From Vallitalea sp. (GTDB lineage Bacteria; Bacillota; Clostridia; Lachnospirales; Vallitaleaceae), in the NCBI GenBank assembly GCA_025210515.1, contig JAOARM010000008.1, positions 1 through 45,712 of the forward strand: DNA of 45,712 nt, read 5' to 3'. A program made the position numbers and the translations under genes. The first letter of the stretch is position 1. Each line of letters opens with the position of its first letter. The notes beneath the pieces are model-generated. The model searched no databases and had not been told where the DNA came from. It saw only the letters and a program-made list of their open reading frames with translations. Below, in pieces: positions 15,488 to 25,583 of this stretch.

Positions 15488-17038
15488 ATGTTGAAAGATA
15501 TTTTGAAAATGGAAAATATCACAAAAATATATCCCAATGGTGTACGGGCTAATGAAAACGTTAACTTCTCTGTTCGAGAAGGTGAAATCCATGCACTCAT
15601 GGGAGAAAATGGCGCCGGCAAATCAACCTTAATGAAGATTCTGTTCGGGATAGAAAGTCATCAGACTGGTTCTATTCATTTACGAGATGAAAAAATTGAA
15701 ATCAATTCTCCAAATGAAGCGATTGCCTATGGCATTGGCATGGTTCATCAGCATTTTATGCTTGTCCCATCTTTATCAGTAGCAGAAAATATTGTATTGG
15801 GAATTGAACCAGAAAAAAAGGGTTTATTGGATTCTGAAAGTGCCATTAGAATGACTGCTGAGGCAGCCAAAAAGTATAATCTTAAGGTGGATCCAAAGAC
15901 AAGAATTGAAGATATGCCTGTTGGTCAGCGACAGAAGGTGGAGATTTTAAAAGCACTTATTCGTGGAGCTGATATATTGATATTAGATGAGCCAACAGCG
16001 GTACTAACACCTCAAGAAACAGAAGAACTGTTTGCGGAATTGGTTCAGTTAAAGAATCAAGGGCATACGATTATATTTATTTCCCACAAATTAAGTGAAA
16101 TCAAAGCTATTACAGACAGAATTACAATAATGCGTAATGGAAAAGTTGAGAAAGTAGTTGTAACTGAGGAAGTTTCGGAAAAAGACATATCACGACTTAT
16201 GGTCGGTAGAGATGTAATGTTGACTGTCGATAAAGAAGAACCTAATGCAGGTGGTGTAATTTTAAAACTTGATAATATCCATTACAGAGAAGGGACACAT
16301 CAACTCGTAAATGGTGTTAGTTTTAGTTTGAGAGAGGGCGAAATTCTCGGAATAGCTGGAGTTGAAGGGAATGGACAAAGTGAAATCGCAGAACTAATTA
16401 CAGGTATGAAAAAGAGTACTTTAGGGATAATTTCCATTAATAATCAGAAGATAAATGATTTAACAATTAGAGAGATACGGGAACTTGGTATAGCACATAT
16501 TCATGAAGATCGAATGTCATACGGAGTGGCTAAAGAAGCGACTATAACAGATAATATAATTTCAGAAAGATTTTATAAATCTGAGTTTAATATAGGACCA
16601 TTTCTGAATATGAAGAAAATTAGGGAGACGGCTGAATTACTTGTAGAAGATTTTAAAGCAAAATGTAGTGGAATTAACCAGAAAATCAAAGGTCTTTCTG
16701 GTGGTAATATCCAAAAAATCGTTGTTGCAAGAGAGTTTTCATCAAATCCCAAATTGATTGTTGCAAATCAGCCATCGAGAGGGATTGATGTAGGATCTAC
16801 AGAATTTATATATAAAAAGCTTGTGGAACTACGTGATAGCGGGTCGGCAGTGTTACTTGTATCCGCTGATTTAAATGAAGTGATGGAACTTAGCGATAGA
16901 TTAATAGTTATGTACAACGGCGAGATTACAGCACATTTTGATAATGTAGATGAAGTGGATATTAATGAACTGGGAACATATATGTTGGGTATTAAGAAAC
17001 AAAGTGAAAGTGAAATAAGGAGGGCTATATATGTCTAA
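15488..17038 (+). CDS. Nucleoside ABC transporter ATPase (double nucleotide-binding domain)
   Basis: This 516-residue cytoplasmic ATPase carries two ABC domains. The first has a full Walker A (GENGAGKST, 39–47), a Q-loop in MVHQHFML, the signature VGQRQK and Walker B ILILDEPTAVLTPQE. The second has a degenerate Walker A (GVEGNGQSE) and an intact LSGGNIQK signature, the asymmetry normal for sugar and nucleoside importers of this class. AAGGGG precedes the ATG. It overlaps the first permease gene by 8 bases. It energises uptake of nucleosides bound by the preceding lipoprotein. Confidence 0.95.
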   Translation: MLKDILKMENITKIYPNGVRANENVNFSVREGEIHALMGENGAGKSTLMKILFGIESHQTGSIHLRDEKIEINSPNEAIAYGIGMVHQHFMLVPSLSVAENIVLGIEPEKKGLLDSESAIRMTAEAAKKYNLKVDPKTRIEDMPVGQRQKVEILKALIRGADILILDEPTAVLTPQETEELFAELVQLKNQGHTIIFISHKLSEIKAITDRITIMRNGKVEKVVVTEEVSEKDISRLMVGRDVMLTVDKEEPNAGGVILKLDNIHYREGTHQLVNGVSFSLREGEILGIAGVEGNGQSEIAELITGMKKSTLGIISINNQKINDLTIREIRELGIAHIHEDRMSYGVAKEATITDNIISERFYKSEFNIGPFLNMKKIRETAELLVEDFKAKCSGINQKIKGLSGGNIQKIVVAREFSSNPKLIVANQPSRGIDVGSTEFIYKKLVELRDSGSAVLLVSADLNEVMELSDRLIVMYNGEITAHFDNVDEVDINELGTYMLGIKKQSESEIRRAIYV

Positions 17039-18083
17039 TAAATGGTTTGACGTGATAAGAACAGCTGTGGCATTAGCTGTAACTTTGGTGTTGACTCTAA
17101 TCATTATTTTTCTCGTAAGTGAAGAGCCGTTGTATGCGCTGAAGTTGTTCTTAACAGGACCAATGGATTCTTTCAGGCATATCGGTAATATATTTGAAAT
17201 GGCAATCCCTTTGGTTTTTACTGGATTGGGACTTAGTATTATCTTTCAATCGAGTCAGTTCAACATTTCCGCATCAGGTGCATTTGTAATTGGTGCGGTT
17301 GCTACAACCTTGTCTGCAATTTTTCTCCCTATTGGTGGTATAGTAGGTACATTGATTAGTCTGCTGATTGGCGGTGTAGTAGGAGCTTGCTTCTCTCTTA
17401 TTCCTGGAATACTAAAAGTGAAGTGGGATACAAGCGAATTGGTAACATCCTTAATGCTTAATTATGTATTATACAGTTTGGGATCCTATATTATCAACAA
17501 CTACGTGCGGGATGTAAATGCTGGTGGAATGGTATCAGTGAAATTTCAGGAATCGATTATTTTACCACGTTTAGTTAATGGAACCAGAGTACATTATGGA
17601 TTGATTATCGCTATTATTGCTATTATCGCATCATACTATTTCCTCTACAGAACCAAGTGGGGATATGAAATCAGAATGACGGGATTAAATTCAGAATTTG
17701 CCAAATATTCAGGTATAACTATTGCAAAAGCTGCCTTGCTTGCGCAACTGGTTGGTGGATTGTTAGCAGGTCTAGGAGGTAGTGTTGAGACCCTTGGAAT
17801 GTATAGAAGGTATCAATGGCAGGTTGTACCAAGTTTTGGGTTTGATGGAATCATTGTTGCAATTATGGCAAAAAATAATCCAGCTTATGTTCCAGTAGCA
17901 GCGGTGTTTCTGGCATACTTAAGAATCGGTGCTGATATTATGTCAAGGTCAGCAGATGTACCCAGTGAAGTTATTACTATTATTCAGGCAGTTGTCATTA
18001 TGCTTCTTGTAGCAGAAAGCTTCCTGTCGAAATGGCGCTATAAACGTGTTGTAAAAGCAACCATGAGTAATAAGGAGGCGTAA
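17031..18083 (+). CDS. Nucleoside ABC transporter permease, first subunit
   Basis: A 350-residue integral membrane protein with about ten hydrophobic segments. The motif region YSGITIAKAALLAQLVGGLLAGLGG is of the BPD_transp_2 family used by ribose and nucleoside importers. AAGGAGG (17017–17023) lies inside the ATPase gene, so translation is coupled. It forms the membrane channel with the next gene product; four bases separate the two genes. Confidence 0.93.
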   Translation: MSNKWFDVIRTAVALAVTLVLTLIIIFLVSEEPLYALKLFLTGPMDSFRHIGNIFEMAIPLVFTGLGLSIIFQSSQFNISASGAFVIGAVATTLSAIFLPIGGIVGTLISLLIGGVVGACFSLIPGILKVKWDTSELVTSLMLNYVLYSLGSYIINNYVRDVNAGGMVSVKFQESIILPRLVNGTRVHYGLIIAIIAIIASYYFLYRTKWGYEIRMTGLNSEFAKYSGITIAKAALLAQLVGGLLAGLGGSVETLGMYRRYQWQVVPSFGFDGIIVAIMAKNNPAYVPVAAVFLAYLRIGADIMSRSADVPSEVITIIQAVVIMLLVAESFLSKWRYKRVVKATMSNKEA

Positions 18084-18087
18084 GAAG

Positions 18088-19008
18088 ATGAAGGAGATAT
18101 TTGAGGTTATTTTTTCTGCACCTTTTGCTTATTCGGTGCTTAGGGTAACAACACCTATTTTGTTTGCAGCACTGGGTGCAATGATTGCAGATAAATCTGG
18201 AGTTGTAAATATTGGGCTAGAAGGAATGATGCTAATGGCATCCTTGATGGGTGTGCTTGGGAGCGCATTCACTGGGAGTGCTTTATTAGGGTTAGTATTA
18301 GCTGTGACAAGTTCTATACTTCTTGCATTGGTTATGGCTTACTTTTCATTGAAGTTAAAAACCGATATTATTCTGGCTGGTATTGCACTTAATCTATTTG
18401 CTATGGGAGCCACAGTCTTTCTCTTATACCTGCTGACAGGTAATAAAGGGGTTTCCAGTTCATTGAAAAGCTACACTATGTCCCAGTTGAATATCCCTAT
18501 AATAGGTAAATTACCAATTATAGGTGAGATAATATCTGGTCACAATATTCTTACATATATAGCATTTCTTGCAGTTTTTCTTGTTTATATGTTGATGTTT
18601 AGAACGAAATTAGGTTTGAGAATGAGAGCCGTAGGAGAGAATGAAGATGCGGCAAAATCTGTTGGTATAAATGTTATTAGAATAAAAGTAACTGCATTGG
18701 TATTCAGTGGTATGATGGCAGGATTCGGCGGAGCATATATGTCGATGGGATATGTTTCATGGTTCTCTGCAAATATGACTGCTGGTAGAGGATTTATCGC
18801 TTTGGCGGCATCAGCTATGGGAAGAAGCCTTCCTCTTGGTACAATGATTGCTTCTTTATTCTTTGGCTTTGCTGACGCGCTTTCAAATACAATGCAATCA
18901 TTGCGTGTACCGGCAGAGTTTATTCAGATGATTCCTTATGTTGCAACTATTGTAGGTTTAACAGTTTATTCAATGAATAAGAAAAAAAAGAGTAAAGCAA
19001 ACCAGTAG
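18088..19008 (+). CDS. Nucleoside ABC transporter permease, second subunit
   Basis: A 306-residue membrane protein starting four bases after the first permease. The N-terminal ITAPILFAALG-like stretch (here TPILFAALGAMIADKSGVVN, IGLEGMMLMA) and the coupling loop GENEDAAKSVGINVIRIKV identify the shorter permease of BMP-type nucleoside transporters. About eight membrane spans end in a basic tail (NKKKKSKANQ). AAGGAGG precedes the start. Confidence 0.94.
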   Translation: MKEIFEVIFSAPFAYSVLRVTTPILFAALGAMIADKSGVVNIGLEGMMLMASLMGVLGSAFTGSALLGLVLAVTSSILLALVMAYFSLKLKTDIILAGIALNLFAMGATVFLLYLLTGNKGVSSSLKSYTMSQLNIPIIGKLPIIGEIISGHNILTYIAFLAVFLVYMLMFRTKLGLRMRAVGENEDAAKSVGINVIRIKVTALVFSGMMAGFGGAYMSMGYVSWFSANMTAGRGFIALAASAMGRSLPLGTMIASLFFGFADALSNTMQSLRVPAEFIQMIPYVATIVGLTVYSMNKKKKSKANQ

Positions 19009-19020
19009 AGGGGGGTATCA

Positions 19021-19947
19021 ATGGGAAGAATAGCAGTGGTGGGTAGCATCAATATGGATATGGTTATGTATGTTGATAGGGTACCCACAAAAGGTGAAAC
19101 AATTAACGGGACTGGTTTTTTACTTTCTCCTGGTGGGAAAGGTGCAAATCAGGCAGTTGCGGCTTCCATGATGGGTGCTGAAGTTTTTTTCTTTGGTAAA
19201 GTTGGAAATGATGCTTTTGCAAGAGAATTATTTGAGACGCTTCAAAAAAAAGGTGTTTCTACTGAATTCATGATACAAGAAGAAGATGTCTCAACAGGAA
19301 CTGCTAGTATCACAGTTCATGAAGGTGACAACACGATTATTTTGAATCAAGGAGCTAACGCCAAGGTAACAGTTGATTATATATCTGGTTACCTTGAGTT
19401 GCTTAGAGCAATGGATATTGTAGTTCTTCAAAATGAAATACCTCTTGAAACAACAAGGTTTATCTGTAAGGAATTGTGTGATAGTGAAGTTAAAGTATTG
19501 TTTGATCCTGCACCCTTTGAAGGAGTTGATCCAGTGGAATTCTTAGGCGTGGATTATTTCACCCCTAATGAAACTGAGTGTAAGGCTCTCACTGGCTATG
19601 ATACGAGCTGTAGTGAAAGTATATATCAATCGCTGAAGTACTTACAAGATATTGGAATAAAAACACCTATTATTACAATGGGTAAAAATGGTGTTGCCTA
19701 TATTGAAAAAGGTGTTGTAGAAAGAGTGAAAGCATATAGAGTAGATGCAATGGATTCAACAGCAGCTGGTGATACATTTTCAGGAGCATTGGCGGCAGAA
19801 TTAGCTGATGGAAAAACAGTGAAGGAAGCTATTAAATTTGCCAACGCGGCTGCGGCAATTACTACTACAAGAATAGGAGCACAAAAATCAATACCCACAA
19901 GACAAGAGGTCTTAGATTGGCTTATTGAAAAAAGTGATTTGAGATAA
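19021..19947 (+). CDS. rbsK: Ribokinase (PfkB family)
   Basis: This 308-residue kinase phosphorylates ribose to ribose 5-phosphate, using sugar freed from nucleosides. The start [22 protein letters not shown] and the substrate-binding [13 protein letters not shown] loop (about 38–50) are typical of ribokinase. The C-terminal motif [14 protein letters not shown] (about residue 250) supplies the catalytic Asp and the anion hole. AGAGGGGGG lies before the ATG. A nucleoside kinase of the same family is a possible alternative, because the neighbours deal with nucleosides rather than free ribose. Confidence 0.88.
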   Translation: MGRIAVVGSINMDMVMYVDRVPTKGETINGTGFLLSPGGKGANQAVAASMMGAEVFFFGKVGNDAFARELFETLQKKGVSTEFMIQEEDVSTGTASITVHEGDNTIILNQGANAKVTVDYISGYLELLRAMDIVVLQNEIPLETTRFICKELCDSEVKVLFDPAPFEGVDPVEFLGVDYFTPNETECKALTGYDTSCSESIYQSLKYLQDIGIKTPIITMGKNGVAYIEKGVVERVKAYRVDAMDSTAAGDTFSGALAAELADGKTVKEAIKFANAAAAITTTRIGAQKSIPTRQEVLDWLIEKSDLR

Positions 19948-19964
19948 AGATGGGAGGAATAAAG

Positions 19965-20666
19965 ATGAGTACACATATTAATGCACAAGAAGGCATGATT
20001 GCCGAAAAAGTATTGTTACCAGGAGATCCACTAAGAGCTAAATATATAGCTGAAACGTTTCTTGAAGATGTAGTTTGTTATAACGAAGTACGAGGCATGC
20101 TTGGATTTACTGGAACGTATAAAGGAAAGAGAGTTTCTATTCAAGGAACAGGTATGGGGATGCCATCAATTTCAATTTATGTCAATGAGCTATTGCAGTT
20201 CTATGGTATAAAAAAACTTATAAGGGTAGGAACATGTGGATCGTTTCAGCCTGACCTGAAGCTTAGGGATGTGGTGATAGCTTCTGGTGCTGCAACTAAT
20301 TCCAATATGAATAATCTCAGATTTGGTGCAATGACGTATGTACCTACGGCAGATTTCAAGTTATTAAAAGATGCATATGATGCTGCTAACGAGCAAGGAA
20401 TTAAGGCAACTGTAGGTGATATTTTCACATCAGACATGTTTTATAATGACTCTGCTGCAGAAGTTGCAAAGACTTTAACGGATTACGGAATTTTGGCAGT
20501 GGATATGGAAACAGCTGAGTTGTATACGCTTGCAGCAAAATTTAATGCTGATGCATTAACATTGCTTACAGTTAGTGATTCTATAGTAACAGGTGAAGAG
20601 ACAACAGCAAAAGAGAGACAGACGTCATTTAATGAAATGGTCAAGGTTGCCTTAGAAATAATTTAA
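19965..20666 (+). CDS. deoD: Purine nucleoside phosphorylase, DeoD type
   Basis: I chose the ATG at 19965 because GGGAGG at 19952–19957 precedes it; an ATG at 19950 overlaps that site. The 233-residue enzyme splits purine nucleosides with phosphate to base and ribose 1-phosphate. Family marks are [26 protein letters not shown], the phosphate-site block [21 protein letters not shown] and the catalytic Asp in [10 protein letters not shown]. It is the last gene of the operon, and the hypoxanthine or adenine it frees links to adenine deaminase at the front. No phosphopentomutase gene is present here. Confidence 0.96.
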   Translation: MSTHINAQEGMIAEKVLLPGDPLRAKYIAETFLEDVVCYNEVRGMLGFTGTYKGKRVSIQGTGMGMPSISIYVNELLQFYGIKKLIRVGTCGSFQPDLKLRDVVIASGAATNSNMNNLRFGAMTYVPTADFKLLKDAYDAANEQGIKATVGDIFTSDMFYNDSAAEVAKTLTDYGILAVDMETAELYTLAAKFNADALTLLTVSDSIVTGEETTAKERQTSFNEMVKVALEII

Positions 20667-20668
20667 AA

Positions 20669-20687
20669 ACTTATACTTCGTATAAGT
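20669..20687 (+). terminator. Hairpin at the end of the purine operon
   Basis: ACTTATAC (20669–20676) and GTATAAGT (20680–20687) pair around TTC, directly after the deoD stop. No T-run follows, so termination may be weak. Confidence 0.45.
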
Positions 20688-20809
20688 ATCTGTAAATTCA
20701 GCTCTTCACAATAAATCACTAAGAGTGATTAGTTTTAAAATTTCTAAATAGGAAATTCAACTTAAAATATTTTTTCATGCGAAAGCCGTGATTGTATGCT
20801 ACTCATCAA

Positions 20810-20838
20810 TTGACATACACTTGTACCTTCTGTATAAT
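20810..20838 (+). promoter_or_regulatory. Consensus promoter of the lacI-type gene
   Basis: TTGACA (20810–20815), 17-base spacer, TATAAT (20833–20838), with the start codon 42 bases further on. The regulator is thus transcribed on its own. Confidence 0.85.
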
Positions 20839-20879
20839 AATTTAGATAAGTTTTAATGATATTTTGGAAGGGATTAGCC

Positions 20880-21881
20880 ATGACAATAAAAGATATAGCA
20901 AGGCTCGCGAAAGTTTCAATTACAACTGTATCCTTGATTTTAAATGGCAAGGACCAGAATATAAGAGAAGAAACAAGGCAGAGAGTTTTAAAGGTTGTTA
21001 ATGAACATAACTATAGACCGAATTCGGTTGCTCGTAGCATGATTACTAAGAAAAGTAAGATTCTAGGTTTAATCATACCAGATGTTACAAATCAGTATTT
21101 TGCTGAAATTGCACGAGCTGCTGAAAGTACAGCAAAAGAACTTGATTACAGCATAATTTTGTGTAATACAGATGAGGATCCAGATACAGAGGCACAATAT
21201 GTTCAGCTTCTTAGAGAGAAACAGGCAGATGGTCTTATTCTTGTCTCTACTGCATTATCCGATTATAAGGAATTGGAACAGATAAGGCGTGAAAAATATC
21301 CAGTTGTGATTCTAGACAGACGAACCTATGATGAGAATGATTCCGTAGTTTGCTTTGATAATATTGCAGCAGGAAGAATGGCGGTAGAGTATTTAATTCA
21401 GAATGGTCATAAACATATTGGATGTATAACAGGACCTCAGAATAATCCAAGTTCAATAGACCGATATACAGGCTTTTGTCAAGCCATGGAAGCAGCCGGG
21501 CTGTCGTATACTAAAGAACAAGTTATTGAAGGCGATTATCAAGTGAAATCTGGAGAGGATGGCATTGAAAAGATTATTGGTATAAGTAAAATAACAGCGG
21601 TGTTTTGCCTAAATGATATGATGGCCTATGGGGCATATAAAGGATGCCACAAACACAACCTTAAAATTCCAGAAGATATTTCGATAATTAGTATAGATGA
21701 TGCTATTTTATCATCTGTTATTATTCCTGCATTGACCACGATTAAACAGCCAGGTGTAGAAATGTGTACAACTGCAGTTAAGATGCTTATTAAGGAAATA
21801 GAGGATAAGGAGGATTATGATAAATTTATCAATTTTAATCCAATACTTATAGAACGTGAAAGTGTAATGAAGCGTACTTAA
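20880..21881 (+). CDS. LacI-family transcriptional regulator
   Basis: The ATG at 20880 follows GGAAGGG; an ATG at 20856 has no binding site. The 333-residue product has the N-terminal helix-turn-helix and hinge (IKDIARLAKVSITTVSLILNG, then RPNSVARSM) and a periplasmic-binding-protein-like ligand domain with SKILGLIIPDVTNQYFAEIARA and IGCITGPQNNPSS. It most resembles ribose- or purine-type repressors. Lying behind the purine operon and matching the operator type at 11347–11384, it is the likely current regulator of the operon now that the gene at its front has decayed. That link is inferred. Confidence 0.92.
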   Translation: MTIKDIARLAKVSITTVSLILNGKDQNIREETRQRVLKVVNEHNYRPNSVARSMITKKSKILGLIIPDVTNQYFAEIARAAESTAKELDYSIILCNTDEDPDTEAQYVQLLREKQADGLILVSTALSDYKELEQIRREKYPVVILDRRTYDENDSVVCFDNIAAGRMAVEYLIQNGHKHIGCITGPQNNPSSIDRYTGFCQAMEAAGLSYTKEQVIEGDYQVKSGEDGIEKIIGISKITAVFCLNDMMAYGAYKGCHKHNLKIPEDISIISIDDAILSSVIIPALTTIKQPGVEMCTTAVKMLIKEIEDKEDYDKFINFNPILIERESVMKRT

Positions 21882-22748
21882 TATCCCTCAAAACAGTAGG
21901 ATTTACAGAGAAGATATTTAGGTGCAACTCCTCATTGGATTCAATAGAAAATCATTATACATACACACTCAAAGGGCTGTATTTAACGCAATATAGCTCT
22001 TTGAAATAATTTACGGGCATGACTAAGGTGTATATAATTGACATGTAACGTTGATATCTAAAGGCAAGTTGGTTTATAACTGACAGGCTTCTTTTTTTTA
22101 CCCTTTTTTATGTTGCTTTGGAAATATTAGATATAACAGAAAGAATTACAATACAATTTTGTTTAACTGATAATAATAATTTTCCTTTTCGGTATAATTC
22201 ATGCCAAATAATAAATTATTTACCATTATTATTTGCTTGTAATAAATAGTGAATACAATAGTTCTTAATGAAACGACTTATACCAAAGGGTATACGGTGA
22301 TGTGATATACCGGTATTAAATAATTACTTACCTCTTACTCAATTAAGCTTTATTAATTTTAAATATATTTGTAATTAATGTAATTAAAAGTATAATGAAA
22401 AAATTTTATATTAGGTAAAAATCTATTTCAATTAATTATCTCAACTACAAATATATGTTAAATAACTTATATATAAATCATAACAATACATAAATTATAC
22501 ACTCTAATAAATTGATAAAATAATAATAGATAGAATTAAGAGATTAATTATAGTATAATATATGAGAAATAAAGAGACTTTCAATAAATAATTTAAACTA
22601 CTATTATAAATTTAAGAAATAAAGATAATATAGTTAAGTGTAAAACAATAATCAAAGGACTCCCAGCCTTAATAAAACGCTAAAGCAATATTAAATTATT
22701 TATTGAAGAAAATACAACTAGAGTTGACAGAAATTGGAGGATATAAGT
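21882..22748. other. Gene-free AT-rich stretch with small palindromes
   Basis: No convincing reading frame exists in these 867 bases. Visible structures are a hairpin CAAAGGGCT…AGCTCTTTG at about 21970–22004 (probably the terminator of the lacI-type gene), TATACC/GGTATA at about 22280 and the palindrome ATACCGGTAT at about 22307–22317. From 22400 on the sequence is almost pure A/T. Confidence 0.5.
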
Positions 22749-23621
22749 ATGCTTATGATTATTATATTTCAAGGATTACTATATGCTGTTATAGCAGCAT
22801 GTATGGGAATGATAAAAATGAGATTTGGATTTGATATATTTGGGTTTTATATTTCATTTATTCCAATAGGTAGTTTAATAATAGGTACTTTTATTAGTAA
22901 AATATTTTATGATATGTTAAAGGCTAGAGAAATACAGATAAGATGGATATATTGTATAACATCTATTTTTTTTGTGTTAATTAGTTATTATGGAATGAAG
23001 TACTTTGTATATTACAATACATATATAGATTCGTTGATGGAAATAAATTATGTTGGAATTGGTAACCATATTAGTGAATTCTATAATTCAGACACTGGTA
23101 ATTCTGTGACATTTCATGAATATTGTTTTCAATTAAATAGAGGTTCAGAGATGATAGGTATGATAGGTGGTAATGGTTATAGCTTAAACATGCCTAATAT
23201 GGGAGCTTTATTAGAAGTATTAAATCCCATTTCTTTAGTAGTAATGGTAATAATAATGTTTTTTACTGCAAAGCCTAGTATAATGTATTGTAAAAAATGC
23301 AATAAATATATGAATGAAAAACAAGTATTCATATTTAATACGGGTGATAATTTTGCAAATACAATGTTAGAAAAAATAGAACAATGTACCAAAGATGAAG
23401 AAGGGGTAGAGATATTAAGAGAAGTTATAAGAGTTAATCAAGAACTGAGAGGTACATCTGATGAATTCGTTGTGGGAAATTATAATTATTGTGATAATTG
23501 TAATCAACTATATCTAGTTTTAATAAGATATACTATTAATAAACAAGGGGTTCATAAAAAACACGGTATTATGAAAAAGTATGTTCTAGATGAAAAATTT
23601 TTTAGGTTAATTATTAGGTAA
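22749..23621 (+). CDS. Membrane protein with a cytoplasmic zinc-ribbon-like domain
   Basis: I chose the ATG at 22749, nine bases after GGAGG; a TTG at 22734 overlaps that site. The 290-residue product has three membrane helices in its first ~100 residues (IIIFQGLLYAVIAACMG, FYISFIPIGSLIIGTFI, IYCITSIFFVLISYYG). An extracellular stretch and a fourth helix (ISLVVMVIIMFFTA) follow. The C-terminal domain has two CxxC pairs (CKKC and CDNC) about 75 residues apart, a typical zinc-knuckle arrangement. The function is unknown. It lies among orphan immunity-like genes and could belong to them. Confidence 0.65.
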   Translation: MLMIIIFQGLLYAVIAACMGMIKMRFGFDIFGFYISFIPIGSLIIGTFISKIFYDMLKAREIQIRWIYCITSIFFVLISYYGMKYFVYYNTYIDSLMEINYVGIGNHISEFYNSDTGNSVTFHEYCFQLNRGSEMIGMIGGNGYSLNMPNMGALLEVLNPISLVVMVIIMFFTAKPSIMYCKKCNKYMNEKQVFIFNTGDNFANTMLEKIEQCTKDEEGVEILREVIRVNQELRGTSDEFVVGNYNYCDNCNQLYLVLIRYTINKQGVHKKHGIMKKYVLDEKFFRLIIR

Positions 23622-23667
23622 GGTATTCTACAAATCTTTCTAATACAAGTGATGCATAGTAAACAAC

Positions 23668-24141
23668 TAATACAAAGATTATGATATATCAAGTGAGGAT
23701 TTTATTAACAACTTTACCAACAGTAATAAGGATTTAAACAAGTATATAAAAAGTTTATTGGAAGAAGCTATTGTTCACGAGGAAGCAGATAATGTTGAGG
23801 ATTTGCTACTAGTCGGATTTGGATTAAATCTATTTGACACAAGTTGGACTAGTATACTGTGCAATCTATTGGAATTAAAATGGCACTTTCAACATGAAAA
23901 CATTGCTAGAGTATTACAGAATTTAAAATCTCCTGAAAGCGTTGAGTGTTTATACAGAACAGCTTTAGATAAATTTGATTATCTAGCATATAATAATAGC
24001 ACAGCTCTAGCAATAAAATGCATTTGGGCATTAGGAGACATAAATACAAGAGAAGCCAAAGAAAAACTACAATTATTAGAGCAAAACGGTGAGACAACCA
24101 TACGAGAAAATGCAACAAAACAACTAAATCGTAATAACTAA
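23668..24141 (+). pseudogene. HEAT-repeat immunity-like protein, probably lacking its start
   Basis: The frame is open from 23668 and already reads as protein (KDYDISSEDFINNF) well before the TTG at 23758, yet no start codon with a binding site is present. Residues after 23758 have the helical pairs of HEAT-like repeats (LKSPESVECLYRTALDKFDYL, then TALAIKCIWALGDINTREAKEKL). HEAT-like proteins of this size often stand behind Rhs toxins. I take it as a 5'-truncated immunity gene; a short gene starting at TTG remains possible. A hairpin terminator follows. Confidence 0.5.
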
Positions 24142-24146
24142 AAAGC

Positions 24147-24186
24147 TAGCCTTCATGTATGTATAAAATTGCTTATATGAAGGCTA
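24147..24186 (+). terminator. Hairpin terminator
   Basis: TAGCCTTCAT (24147–24156) and ATGAAGGCTA (24177–24186) pair perfectly, six bases after the HEAT-like gene and before the DUF4291 gene. Confidence 0.6.
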
Positions 24187-24204
24187 TTCAATAGGAGAAA
24201 TCAC

Positions 24205-24759
24205 ATGATATTAGAACAAAACAAAATATATGCAAAATATGATGATACAAGAATAAGGGTCTACCAAGCCTATAATGACAGAATAGCCAGTGAAGCATTA
24301 GAATTAAATACTTTAGGTGATTCTTTTAAAAAAGATAGAATGACGTGGATAAAACCATCGTTCTTATGGATGATGTATAGGTCAGGATGGGGAACTAAAA
24401 AAGACCAAGAAAGAGTGTTGGCTATAGATATATATAGAACATTTTTTGATGAATTATTATCAAAAGCAGTATTAACATCTTTTGATAATAGTATTTATGT
24501 CAGTCATGATGAATGGAAAGTACAGTTGTCTAAATCAAGTGTAAGATGTCAATTTGATCCAGATAGAGATATACACGGTAATCCTCTTAAAAAAAGAGCC
24601 ATTCAGTTAGGAATAAAAGAAGATATGGTTCAAAAATATATAACAGAGGGGATATGTGCCATTACAGATATAACAAGTAAGGTTAAAGAGTATAGAGGGA
24701 AAATTGAAAAGGATGTATTTGATAATACTCTACTACCTGTGGAAACAGAATACAAATAA
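24205..24759 (+). CDS. DUF4291 family protein
   Basis: A 184-residue soluble protein with AATAGGAGAAATCAC before the ATG. The conserved features of the family are clear: KYDDTRIRVYQAYNDRIA at the N-terminus, RMTWIKPSFLWMMYRSGWG in the centre, and QERVLAIDI after it. Known members occur widely in bacteria and fungi, but their activity is not established as far as I know. The gene is complete and stands alone between hairpins. Confidence 0.88.
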   Translation: MILEQNKIYAKYDDTRIRVYQAYNDRIASEALELNTLGDSFKKDRMTWIKPSFLWMMYRSGWGTKKDQERVLAIDIYRTFFDELLSKAVLTSFDNSIYVSHDEWKVQLSKSSVRCQFDPDRDIHGNPLKKRAIQLGIKEDMVQKYITEGICAITDITSKVKEYRGKIEKDVFDNTLLPVETEYK

Positions 24760-24856
24760 TGTCTATGTATAAGTTTTATGGATAAGCGTCTTCTTAATTT
24801 CAAGATGAATAAGCCCTATACCCCAAGTAATTAGGGAAATAGGGTACTTCCTTATC

Positions 24857-25003
24857 CTATATTTGAAACATACTAGCTATAAGGAGTTGATTTTTAAGCA
24901 CAACTAACTCATTAATCAAACCATCATGCCTTGTAATAAGCTGATTAATCATGTAATAGATGTCATCTTTAGTATTTGCAAAGGGTATTTCACCTAACTT
25001 TTA
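24857..25003 (-). pseudogene. Short fragment resembling the N-terminal half of an IS110-type transposase
   Basis: The minus-strand frame reads GEIPFANTKDDIYYMINQL then ITRHDGLINELVVLKNQLL and stops at 24857. A D-x-x-Y-xIxQL block followed by a long helix ending in KNQL is what IS110-family transposases show between catalytic acids. Only about 48 codons remain. It could be a piece of the same kind of element as the C-terminal remnant at 8420–8806. The identification rests on this short stretch. Confidence 0.35.
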
Positions 25004-25009
25004 GTTAAT

Positions 25010-25155
25010 ATGAATGAAAACTATGAATCTAGCGTAGATAGAGTAAAACAACTTACGGATGGCGTTGAAAGACTTATTATAAACTTAAAGATGAAAAACA
25101 GCGGCAACAATATGAAAAGATGCAAGATATCTTTTTCCCTGATGGGAGAGCATAA
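25010..25155 (+). pseudogene. Frameshifted C-terminal piece of a toxin
   Basis: Reads NENYESSVDRVKQLTDGVERLI and, after a one-base shift near 25085, KDEKQRQQYEKMQDIFFPDGRA to a TAA at 25153–25155. The last 17 bases before the next gene contain its ribosome binding site, the arrangement of a toxin directly followed by its immunity gene. The family is not recognised. Confidence 0.45.
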
Positions 25156-25172
25156 AAGGAAGGGAACTATTG

Positions 25173-25583
25173 ATGTCAAAAAAATCTAAAAAAGTCAAAC
25201 TATTTTATAGCATATTAATAATTATTATAATTACTAGTTCAATTACTATAGCTATAAGTAATAGAAAAACAAACTTTGATAAATTTGTTGAACAATATGA
25301 AAGGTCCATAGCTAAGATAATGAAATCTATAGATATTGATAATATCAAAGAGACTTTATTAACAAAAGAAAATGATAAAATAATGAGTCATCTAAAAGAA
25401 GAATTAGAAGAAATACAAGATTATGTACCTGAGAAAAGAAAATCTGAATATCTTTACATGAGAATGAAGTATTCTAATTTAGAAAAGACTATGAACATAG
25501 TTAAAGATTGGGATAACATAGAAACATTTCAGCAGATGCAAATGATAACTGATTTAATTAGTCAACAAGTAATGTACGAATAA
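25173..25583 (+). CDS. Small membrane-anchored protein, immunity-like (paralogue 1 of 3)
   Basis: The ATG at 25173 follows AAAGGAAGGGA. The 136-residue product has a basic N-terminus and one membrane helix (LFYSILIIIIITSSITIAI), then a charged helical extracytoplasmic domain of about 105 residues. Residue style and layout (N-terminal anchor, YERSIAKIMKSI, later YLYMRMKYSNLE) match the proteins at 26161 and 26679, although identity is low. It directly follows a toxin remnant. Membrane-anchored immunity proteins that act outside the cytoplasm are a known theme. The role is inferred. Confidence 0.6.
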   Translation: MSKKSKKVKLFYSILIIIIITSSITIAISNRKTNFDKFVEQYERSIAKIMKSIDIDNIKETLLTKENDKIMSHLKEELEEIQDYVPEKRKSEYLYMRMKYSNLEKTMNIVKDWDNIETFQQMQMITDLISQQVMYE

